DNA from: Strongylocentrotus purpuratus
Lineage: Eukaryota; Echinodermata; Echinoidea; Camarodonta; Strongylocentrotidae
Length of the DNA stretch: 64,000 nucleotides
NCBI RefSeq assembly: GCF_000002235.5
Contig: NW_022145523.1
Span: 303,192-367,191, forward strand
Direction: 5' to 3'
The notes beneath the pieces were generated by a model. The model worked only from the letters and a program-made list of their open reading frames with translations. It ran no database searches and had not been told where the DNA came from. The position numbers and the translations under genes are program-made. Of this stretch, positions 54,800 through 64,000 are shown one piece after another. The number at the start of each line of letters is the position of its first letter. Position 1 is the stretch's first letter.

Positions 54800-55273
54800 A
54801 GTAAGGAAGGAAGACATCGATGTCTGCCGTTTCGATTCCATTTTAATTCGACTGGCGTGCGATCTCGGAGATAAATTCACTCAGCTAGCTCAGCTCGGCT
54901 CACAACGCGCGCTTTTCTTGCGTAAGCTAGCTTGCCGGCCTGCGCTTGGCTCTGGCGCACTGGGCATATACTAGATAGCTCTGCCCCCGCGTGCGCCGCA
55001 CCGCAAGTCCATATTTTAATAAGGTTTTATTTTACGATCGTTTCGGAGACGTTTCATCTCATTTCTTTACGACCGTTTTCACAACCCCGCGCTATGAAAG
55101 CGTGTCTTCGTGAAGCTTGTGATAACAGAAATTTGAGATAGCGACTTGACCGAATATGATGTGATTTTTGTATTATTATTTTTTTTTTTTGGAGAGGCTT
55201 ACAGCCGGCTACGATTGCCGTTACAGCCGGAAAAAATAGCCGGTTGCCGGCTATTAACAAGAACCCTGGGTCT

Positions 55274-56250
55274 TTGATGAATACTTTTAGATGTGAGCTT
55301 TAATATGTCACATTTGCAAGAAACATAAATTGGGACAAATGAATTTAAGTTGTTCATTATTCCTCAATGCCCCTATTTAGTGAAAAGTATTTGATTGATT
55401 ACAGCATATGCAAACATGTCTAGATTATCTTTGGATGATATCATCAAATAACTTATCAAATTTTGTTTGCCCAACTATGCTGAAAAGGGAGTCAAAGTTC
55501 TTGAGGTGCCTGGTAATGACAGTACTATGGGTGCATTGTACAATGTCCCAATTAACCCCACTGATATAGCAAGAAGTTCATTAGGGGGAAAAAATGGAAA
55601 ATTTAATACATTATGTAACAGACTGTTTACTCAGTGTATGTAAGTCATGTGTGGAGTTCTAACATTACTTGTACACATATGAGTTACCCAGTGTAAGTTA
55701 TATACGGGCAGCTATAGGTATGTTGTGATTTACTTAAATGATTGAAATGGGTCTGCATTATTGCATTCAACAAAAAATTACCCTGTCGCTATTTACTCTG
55801 TTTTAATGATCGGTATAGCAGCTTGAGAACCTTACCCTTGAGAAATAAGACACAATTTTCCTGTTTCATAATATTTTTTATCAATAACAAATTTATGCTA
55901 ATATTCTATGACAAATTAGCTTTCAGCCAATTAGAGGCCACAGTTTCAGTACCGGTACCTCATAACAGTTATTGTAACATGTTTCATTGATAAAAAGGTT
56001 TATGAAACTGGGTCCTGATTCCATATGTCAAAGGGTCATTAGATTATTACAAATTAAAGTGAATTGACTTTAGTTTAGCGTCGCCTACCTGTATGATGGA
56101 TACAATTTGGATGAAGTTATCCTTGGATACAGGATCTTTACACCTCCTCAACAATTGTAGGTCGATGGTCGTGTAGGGGTCACTCAAGGTCATTGCTTTA
56201 GCATTTGTGAAGAATTGTGATTAATGAATAGTTTTTCCTCTTTATCTTTT
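55274..56250. other. Upstream of LSS coding exon 1, little recognised
   Basis: The first 40 bases continue the dispersed repeat of 48850 (ATACTTTTAGATGTGAGCTT). The rest is AT-rich with no gene or element end seen on either strand. Confidence 0.4.
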
Positions 56251-56269
56251 ACCCAATACAGAGCCAGTC

Positions 56270-59200
56270 ATGTCTGAAAAGAAGAATCGAGGAGGTCCAT
56301 ACAAGACTACACCTGCCACTGATCTGTCAAGATGGCGGCTCACTAATACGAACGGTCGTCAAACTTGGCAATACTACCCAGAAGGGGAAGAACCTGGACG
56401 GCCTCAAAATTTTGTTGAAAAGTTCTCCCTTGGCCTAGACATCGTAAGGTTTTGTATTATTGTTTGTTTTTATTGCAGATATACATGTATATCAGTCCTT
56501 ACTAGATCAGAAATTGTTTTGTTATCCCATTATATTTGGAATTTCATGAGGTGATATTTAAATTAAACAATAAGGCTTTTTTTTTGTAAGACAGAGTTAT
56601 ATAGCCATCTACAAGTACATGTAGACAGTGTAGTAATAGAAATAAACCCATCAATAATTAATGTATACATGCATTTCGCATTCTGACTGTTGAAATACAA
56701 TTATTTGTAAAATGTGAAAGAACTTAGTTGTAATAAGGCACTTTTAACAAAGATTTGCGCTTTAAATTTGATTACATTACGAAAATGGCTGATTGAATTG
56801 AGGACTCTTATATTCATATTCAGGACTCTTATCCCTAAATTCCTTCAAGAAAAATCTAAAAACATTTTTGCTCAAATCTTATATTAATATACAAGAACAA
56901 TCTTATAACAGTTGGTAATCATCTTAATTTTTCATTAAGGTCTTCATCATCTGCTCAATTAATTTAATATTTATTTGGTCTTATGATCTTACCTTCCCAA
57001 AATTATCATTATAAGTTACTTTTTTTCCGGTCATGATTTGTCCTGCTTCTTCATCCTTCCCCCTTTTCCCTTTTCCTTCTTATCTGTTTTACTTCTCCTT
57101 GTTCGTTTCGTGTTTGTAAATTGTATGTTGTTTTGAAATATTGTCTTGTGTTTTCTAAGTCTTTGTAGGCAAAACTTGAAACATTTGTATTTTTTTTCTT
57201 TTCTGGGGGATCCACAAACTACAAGCACTGCTTTTTAGTGGATCCCCCCACCCCCCATTTCCTCAGAAATTAAGAAATTCTTGTAATTATTTTATTTTGT
57301 GCAAAGTTTATTTGTATAGTTTCTTGAAAAAATGAATTATGTATGAAATCAAATGTAATATCTTTGTTTAACTTTCTAAATATGAATATGAATATTACAT
57401 AATGTATTTTGTGTTTAAAACATAGGATGATAAAGCCTTGTATTCATATTACATAACATATTTTGTGTTTGAAACATAGGATGATGAAGCCCCACCACTA
57501 CCCAGAGCTAAGACTGCTGAAGAAGCTGCTAAGAATGGTATGAAGTTTTACTCCAAGCTACAAACAGAAGATGGTCATTGGGCGGGCGATTACGGTGGTC
57601 CACTCTTTCTTCTACCAGGTATTCATACAGTTAACGACAGAATTATACATACCCCTTGTAAATTTGATGTTCTTTGTATTTTTCATCCTTCACTGGTTGA
57701 ATTATGGCCGGCCTTGAATACTATTGGCAGAGCTGCCAACCATTACGTTTTTCCTGGAATTTTTCTCTTTTTTTTTTTTTTTTTCTTTTCTTTTTTTCTT
57801 ACATACTGCACGTCAAACAACTGCCCTAAAATGTTGATTTGATCACAAATTCAATAGAAAGGTTAAAACATACTAGAAGAGAAAAATATCCTCAAAAAGA
57901 ATGAAACGTCCTAATATGAGAAAAAACTGCATGAGGAATGGAGATTCCTGCATTGGAAGTGTCTCGCGCGTGGTCGTAAGTTTTGTTTTAAATGAATTCC
58001 TTTTTTTGCTTTAATTCCTTTTATTGGTCGCACAAGGTTTGCAGCTCTGTATTAGATGTAAGCTTTAATACGCCACCTTCTTAAGAAAGGGAAATTGGGA
58101 CATATCAATTTTTCGCATACTTTAACATTTACAAAAGTTGGTAAGGGTATGAATAATTTAATTATAAACTGTGTATTTTAAGTAGGGGTTCTCCATTTCT
58201 GAGTAATATAAAAATATAAATACATGTAGTCAATGTTGATTTTTGCCACGAAAATATGTAAAATATGTCCCCTTTGAATGATACTTCAACAAGATATTGG
58301 TGTACATGCTAGCAAGTTTTAGAAATGATTACCAGTAATGAAATAGTTATGAAAGAAACTATGACAGGATGGTAAAGTATTTTCACAAAGAGAAAGCAAG
58401 AGGGGTTTATTTCACAAGACATTAATCCCCATATTTTGCATGTTTTCTAAAAAGGGCGGGTAAGGTTTCTTACGCAGTGACCCGATGGTTCTAAGTAAGC
58501 CCTTCAGTAGTGATAGTTCTGTGATGTTAACAGTGTATCATATTACAACCGTGCATAGATTGAAGCAAAGACATGTTTTCATTTTCTATCTTACGCTACA
58601 GGTTTAGTCATCGTGTGTTTCATAACCGGTGTAGTCCTCCCTGATGCGTCCAAGAAGGAGATGGTGCGTTACCTTCGATCAGTTCAGTGCCCTGATGGCG
58701 GCTGGGGCTTGTAAGTTTACCAAATATTCATTTCTCCATTATACCAAGCCATTGTTCTGTGCAGAGGAAGTCCAGAAAGTATAGTGATCAAATTTCTTCT
58801 GAAGGTACCTCAACTGATCTAGATTTTCAATATGAGAGTAAACAAATAAAAGCTGGTATTAAGTTTAAAAGATGATTAATTAGTTAATCAATCAACTCAC
58901 TTATATGTAAGTTTATCATCCCTTCTTCATGTAGACTATCACACCGCCTTAATATTCTAAATATGGCATGTAACAGCATAACAATCAGGACAGATTTTTA
59001 TGCCCCATGTTCATGTAGTCCTATATACATACAGTGCTTGTAACTTTTCCAAGACTGGGCCAAATTTCTTATCATTTTAGAATTCTAGAATTCTAGAATT
59101 CTTAGATTCTAGAACCTTGCAGTACACACCAATACTTATATGCTAGATGATCAACCTTTTCTGATTGATTCCACTTTGTTTCTTTCACAATGCAATCGCA

Positions 59201-59647
59201 TGACCAGAACTCAACTTCATCTTTAAACCTGTACATAAGGTCTACCTGCCTATAAAGACCACTTTTCATGTTTCATTTGAGTGATCTTTATAAACAGGTT
59301 TCACTGTATTTCATTTTGAATTCTTAGACACATTGAGGATCATGCTACTGTGTTTGGCACAGCAATGAACTACGTGACGATGAGACTACTGGGTGTCTCA
59401 AAGGATGATGAGGATCTCAAGAAAGCAAGGAAACTTCTTCTAGAGATGGGTAAGCAGGCAAGCCTTCACAAGATATACTATTTGTAGAAAGACAAGGCTG
59501 ACCTTCATAGCAAACATTGCCTCATATTATTGGTTGGGTCTAGCAGACCTGCCAACCAGTACGATTTAGTTGTATATCATACTTTTTTTAGAAGCAAATT
59601 CGACAGTACGATTCCCCCCCCCCCCCCCCCAAAAAAAACAAAAAAAC

Positions 59648-59678
<31 letters not shown>

Positions 59679-61945
59679 CAAAAACAAAAAACAATTTTTT
59701 TAAATTTTATTTTGTGTATGTGTGCCATTTTCAATGGCAAATGCCCATTCTGTCCTGTAAAGTATCCTACAAACATCTCACATCGGCAATTTGGGGATGT
59801 TTATTAGTTCATGGAACACACCAGTCGTGACAAAATCATGCATATTTAACCAATGATCCATAAACAAAATTCTTTCTTTAGGTAAGGTAGAAACTGTAAG
59901 AGGCATTGATCCGCGTAACAGTCTGTGTTTATTTTCAAAATACAACTTTTGGATTAAAGAATATATTTTTTGAACTGCAGAGGTTGGCAGGTCTGGTCTA
60001 GTTTCATTATACTAATGGGAATATCAGTGGGGTAGGGGTGGGTGGGGGGGGGGGGAATTTTGCCCCCTTAATTTGCCTGTGTGAATGGTCATAACTTCAG
60101 TATTTCCCCACCATGTGGAACATTGAAGAATCTCCATTATAAATAATTAATGAGGAACAACTGGAGAGGATGTAAAGAAATTAAAACCTTGAACTATTTC
60201 CTTAAAGCAGGACTGCACTACTTGTAGCTACTTGCGCCCCCTACATAGCCAACAATGCGTAAGCGGTGCCCGTTGATCTCCCATGATCCCCTTTTTCTTA
60301 TGTTAATTGAGAGCTGATTTGATGAGATAACCACCTGTCAGTGACCATGCAGGGAGATCTAATCCCTCCTGGCAATCCTACCCTTGTGATAAGTTCATTT
60401 GTATGAAAACGGAAAACTAAGAGAAACAGAATGGCAGAAGTTAGAAATAAATCGAACCAATAATGAGGGAGTTTTTGTCTCGCCTGCGTAGCAAAAAGCG
60501 AGACATAGGCACCGCTTTTCCGGTGACGGCGGCGGCGGCGGCGGCGTCAACATCAAAAACTTAACCTAAGGTTAAGTTTTTGAGTTTTTGATGTAATTTT
60601 TAAAGTATAAGTTCTTAGTCTAAGAAAATTTGACTATAGGGTAATCAAGTATCCCCAATCATGTGAGTAGAATTTCAGATCACAAAGTCAAGGTCAAAGG
60701 TCATTTCAGGTCAACAGACTTGGACTATGTTGTAGCATCGTCATGGAAAACTTAACCTAAGGTTAAGTTTTTGAATTTTTGATATAATTTTGAAAGTATA
60801 AGTTCTTAGTCAATGAAACTTGGACTATAGGGTTATCAAGTCTTCCCAATCTTGTGAGTAGAATTTCAGGTCACTAAGTTAAGGTCAAAGGTGATTTAAG
60901 GTCAACAAACTTAGACTTTGTTGTGGCATCAACATCAAGATTTTCAAAATGCTTCTTCTTCGTTTTTTTTCAACCGATTTTGATTCTGATTGTTTCATAT
61001 GATAGGGCTAGGAGGGGGATTTTAAAATTCCTACACAGAATTTTGAAATTGTTCTCCATTAATTAATTATGGTAATTTATGCAAATTTATTCCAAAAATA
61101 ACAAAAATTGCTACTTTTCCCTCATTTCTTGACCGATTTTGATTTGGTTTGCCTATCTGGCAGAGCTAAATTTGGAACACTAAACTTCTACACAGAATTG
61201 TGAGATTCTGCTCCATTGATTATTTATGGTACTTTATGCAAATGAAATGAAATTATGTCCCTTCCAGGGTATCAAATTTTTATTTTTTGACCAGTTCAAA
61301 AGTGTACCACATAAAATTTACGATATTTGTTGTTGCGAGATGCGGATGAGCGCTACGTCATTGACGTTCTGGTTTATCATATTGAATTGCGTTATGCAGG
61401 CGAGACCGCCGAGAGCGTTTCCCTTGTTAATGTTTGAAACCAAACTAAGTAGACAAGAATGAACTGATTAGATTTTGGAAATCAAAGGTCACAGGGTCAT
61501 AAAAATGTTAAAAACTACCAACAGATATCTTGAAACGAATGTATGATGGAAGCAATTTATACCAAATTTGGATAAAGTGTGTATTCACTGTATTCACAAA
61601 ATTTGACAGCACTTACAGTAAGAAGCTTCTGGTGAAAAGTTTCGAAGTGTGAATTGCATGGAGGAATAATTGTTGACTGCTTGCAGTGAAATATCCTATA
61701 ATATGTGGTCATTTTTACACTTTTCTTTTATAAATGTCACTGTAAACTACTGTAATTCACTAATTTTGCTGTAAAGTTGACATTCAAAGAGTTCCCCATA
61801 CCTACAGATGGGAGTGTTATTTATTCAATGATAATTGTTTTGATTGCAGGTGGTGCTGAGAGCATTCCATCTTGGGGCAAGTTCTGGCTCTGTGTTCTCA
61901 ATCTTTACAAATGGAGGGCATGCACTGCTTGTTTCCTGAAATATG
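56270..61945 (+). CDS. LSS: Lanosterol synthase, first five coding exons
   Basis: Lanosterol synthase cyclises 2,3-oxidosqualene to lanosterol at the ER membrane. Exons: 56270-56443, 57480-57618, 58602-58710, 59328-59449, 61850-61945, all GT-AG with compatible phases. The start gives [20 protein letters not shown], then RWRLTN and [20 protein letters not shown], as in animal LSS. Exon 2 has [20 protein letters not shown] (a QW motif), exon 3 [14 protein letters not shown], exon 4 [20 protein letters not shown], exon 5 [17 protein letters not shown]. About 213 of some 730 residues are here. The catalytic Asp region lies beyond the window. After YKW (61914) the frame leaves the family, while the next frame reads [10 protein letters not shown], as expected: one G appears missing. 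Exon 2's acceptor region is duplicated. Confidence 0.92.
56756..57350 (+). mobile_element. LINE 3' end in LSS intron 1
   Basis: CCTTCAAGAAAAATCTAAAA reads [13 protein letters not shown]-like, the C-terminal motif of many LINEs. An untranslated end with GGGGGATCCACAAACTACAA, GCACTGCTTTTTAGTGGATC and CCCCC follows. Confidence 0.6.
57389..57500 (+). repeat. Tandem duplication of the LSS exon 2 acceptor
   Basis: ATATTACATAATGTATTTTG, TTTAAAACATAGGATGATAAA at about 57392-57434 repeats as ATATTACATAACATATTTTG, TTTGAAACATAGGATGATGAA at 57447-57488. Only the second copy continues into LSS coding sequence. Using the first acceptor would give 17 codons and then the TAG of the second acceptor. Confidence 0.8.
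57728..58049. mobile_element. 322-bp TIR element, 6-bp duplication, copy A
   Basis: It begins CAGAGCTGCCAACC and ends GGTTTGCAGCTCTG. Flanks TATTGG (57722-57727) and TATTAG (58050-58055) agree at 5 of 6. Same family as 59544-59995. It lies in LSS intron 2. Confidence 0.75.
59544..59995. mobile_element. 452-bp TIR element, 6-bp duplication, copy B
   Basis: It begins CAGACCTGCCAACC and ends GGTTGGCAGGTCTG, a perfect 10-base terminal repeat (CAGACCTGCC) continuing to CCAACC. GTCTAG is duplicated exactly (59538-59543 and 59996-60001). Interior has C16, A/C-rich and T-rich tracts, no transposase. It lies in LSS intron 4. Confidence 0.85.
60206..60374 (+). repeat. Dispersed ~168-bp repeat, copy 2 of 3
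   Basis: Same block order as 45646-45812 (GGACTGCACTACTTGTAGCT ... CTGTCAGTGACC). It lies in LSS intron 4. Confidence 0.8.
60477..61406. mobile_element. Repeat element bounded by GTCTCGCCTGC, with internal ~190-bp duplication
   Basis: The left end GTCTCGCCTGCGTAG forms a hairpin with GCGAGAC at 60498-60504. The right end GCAGGCGAGAC (61396-61406) is its inverse. A (GGC)n run follows the left hairpin. Two direct copies (about 60560-60737 and 60750-60930) share AACTTAACCTAAGGTTAAGT, AGTATAAGTTCTTAGTC and AAGGTCAAAGGT. No target duplication was found. Confidence 0.65.
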
Positions 61946-62388
61946 GTAAGGAAAAAAAAAGGGTCCTGGGATCCGCTTCACAATGCCTTTTTTTTAATGA
62001 CAAATGACAAAAATCAGTGACAAATCTGCTGATAACCAATCAGAAGCAAGGATTTTACTAGCTTATAACATTTTTCACTGTTGACAAGTTTTGTGAAATG
62101 GGGCTCCGAAGTTAACTTTTGTATTGATTTCAGAGTGATCATGAAACTGATGGTGATAGTCTTGGGCTGTGACTAAAATCCAAATCACTGATAGAATACT
62201 GCTGATGCCTTCTAATGCCACTTGGTATGTTAAGAGGATTCTCATCTGGTAACGTCTATCCCAGCTGACAAGAAGTCTGGTAGAATGTTTTATCATTCAA
62301 CAGTTCTGCCTAATGGCTATTGACAGAACAATGCATATGGAGAGAATGGTTAATGCGGATGACTCAGCTATCTAATCTATATTGTTCT

Positions 62389-62874
62389 CTAAGGCTGTGC
62401 ACAACAGTGTAATGAGGTACCCGAGTACACTCCCATGCTTACAAGCGAATACTCGAGTATTCGGACGCCATGTTTTTTTTTTTTGTTTTTTGTTTTTTTT
62501 TAATTTAAAAAAAAAAAAAAAAGATTTTGATTTTTTGTTGTTGATTTTTTTGATTTTTTTTTTGTTGCCACCACCATACATACCACTGGAGCAGTATCTC
62601 AGTTCTGTCGCCGAAAACGCATGCAATTTTACTTTGAGTTGCAGTTGAAGGCGCCGATTTAATAATAATAATAACAGTGAACAATGCTGTTTTAAAAACC
62701 AAAGATGGCAGAATAATCCATTTTCCTCCAAGTCCAAGCAGAAATCCAGACATTTGGTCCCAGTTTCTGAGTGGTGAGTTTGACAGTGCTTGAGTTGGGA
62801 AACATTTTTACCGACGGCACCATGCCAGCGGCCGCCGCTCACCCAGGCACGGGTAAGCGTCGGCCTGGACATTT

Positions 62875-62916
<42 letters not shown>

Positions 62917-63002
62917 GGCCGAATATTCGGGTACGAGAAATCGTACCCGAGTCGTTGTCAACCGTGCGGGTACTCCAGCATTCGACTACCCTGCACAGCC
63001 TT
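62389..63002. mobile_element. 614-bp hAT element with ATTGTTCT duplication
   Basis: The left end CTAAGGCTGTGCA and reverse-complemented right end AAGGCTGTGCAGGGTA are Ac-like hAT ends. ATTGTTCT is duplicated exactly (62381-62388 and 63003-63010). Interior has long T tracts and GAGTACCC/GGGTACTC words; no transposase. It lies downstream of LSS exon 5, presumably in its intron. Confidence 0.85.
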
Positions 63003-63156
63003 ATTGTTCTCCAATTCCATTGCACTATTTGAGTACTTGGGTAAAGACTTAACAAGGTGATTGAACTATACAGATACCTATTTGGTTGAACTTCCAAGTA
63101 GCTAACATGGTTTATGTTCCAAATTCCAAGCGTAATGATAAAAGAAGTTCCATGAT

Positions 63157-63340
63157 AATTGACCAGTTTACTAACATATTCAAGTTTATGGATGATTATT
63201 ACCTTGGGACCTACATATAGTGACGAGTTATTCTATTAACCTGTTATTAATGAATGAACTACAATACTTGGAATCAAGTCTGCATACAGTACATTATTTG
63301 TAAGAACAAACTCTTTAAAAAAGTATGCAACAAAGTTGAA
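63157..63340. repeat. Dispersed repeat, copy 2 (first copy 1766-1960)
   Basis: CCTGTTATTAATGAATGAAC, TTTACTAACATATTCAA and CTTTAAAAAAGTATGCA match the copy in the STK16 intron. Confidence 0.7.
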
Positions 63341-63614
63341 CCAGGCTATTCATTTAGGATAGTGATTGTAATAACTACTATTGACAAGGAAGGCAAAAGT
63401 GATGTCATAAATGATGTTGATGATAGTGATGAACACATTGGTAACATTGATCCCTTTTGCAAGATATTAATGTACATTTGCCACACTAAATTTAGGTGAG
63501 ATAATTCATACTTGCTCAAGTGATGTAATGGCAGCTGTGCTAAAGCTGGGGTAATAATAATGGAGGGCTACGAGTGGCATATTGCTAGACACAAGTGCTA
63601 TACAGGACTTCACT

Positions 63615-63788
63615 ATTAAAGCTCCACTGCACTACTTATAGCTACTTGCGCCCTCTATATAGCAAACCATGCCTAACCGTGACCGCTGGTACCCCATGGT
63701 CCCTTTTTTCTTATGTTAATTGAGAGCTAATTTGATGAAATAACCACCTGTCAGTGACCATGCAGGGAAGTCTAATCCCTTCTGGCCA
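63615..63788 (+). repeat. Dispersed ~168-bp repeat, copy 3 of 3
   Basis: CTGCACTACTTATAGCTACT through CTGTCAGTGACCATGCAGGG, as in copies 1 and 2. It ends about 30 bases before the G run at the window end. Confidence 0.8.
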
Positions 63789-63816
63789 ACTAGTGTAGAT
63801 AACAGCGCTCAAAATA

Positions 63817-64000
<184 letters not shown>

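Larger units (their letters stand above)
52509..55268. mobile_element. 2.76-kb TIR element, GGTCT duplication, with empty-site paralogue
   Basis: It starts CAGGGTTCTTGTTAA and ends with the exact reverse complement TTAACAAGAACCCTG. GGTCT flanks both sides (52504-52508 and 55269-55273). The joined flank, GGTTGAATGAGGGTCTTTG then ATGAATACTTTTAGATG, matches uninterrupted DNA at 48833-48875. No transposase frame is seen. A hairpin-rich GCGCGTAGCGCAC / GCGCGAAGCGCG block lies at 52592-52623. It carries a complete second element at 53219. Confidence 0.88.

Noticed and set aside
62372-62872. hAT transposase or zinc-finger gene
   Set aside because: The frame crosses homopolymer T/A tracts inside a 614-bp element and shows no BED finger or hAT dimerisation motif.

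Overview
The window looks like intron-rich nuclear DNA from a marine deuterostome invertebrate. An echinoderm, most likely a sea urchin, is my best guess. The guess rests on metazoan-style split genes, tRNA-derived SINEs, L2/CR1-like LINE ends, many hAT and Tc1/mariner non-autonomous elements, and frequent words such as TAGGCCTAC. No ribosomal, viral, LTR or CRISPR feature was recognised.

Four host genes can be read by splicing. (1) The 3' part of an STK16-type Golgi kinase, plus strand, 55-2479. It has a second, phase-compatible terminal exon at 3830-3956. (2) A complete ACL4-like TPR protein (assembly chaperone of ribosomal protein L4), minus strand, nine exons from 26086 to 10429, 410 residues. 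Its intron 14227-15427 has the hallmarks of a U12-type AT-AC intron. (3) A complete ZSWIM2-like E3 ligase, plus strand, eleven exons from 35432 to 46168, 740 residues (SWIM, RING, ZZ, RING). (4) The first five coding exons of lanosterol synthase (LSS), plus strand, 56270-61945, continuing beyond the window. Exon 5 appears to lack one G relative to the family. STK16 and ACL4 converge, ACL4 and ZSWIM2 diverge, and ZSWIM2 and LSS are in tandem. The genes have unrelated jobs (Golgi kinase, ribosome assembly, ubiquitin ligase, sterol cyclase), so no pathway links them.

Between and inside the genes the window is a museum of nested mobile elements whose boundaries can be fixed by target-site duplications. 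These are: a 7.5-kb Tc1/mariner-type element (TA duplication) inside a LINE codon in ACL4 intron 1, carrying a 43-bp satellite; a hAT element inside another hAT element at 30218-33915; a 1.6-kb element inside a 2.8-kb element at 52509-55268; a TIR element inside a SINE at 15756-16801; and a two-copy family with 6-bp duplications in LSS introns. G or C homopolymers are unusually frequent and many abut hAT-type ends. The last 183 bases are almost pure G and may be an assembly artefact.
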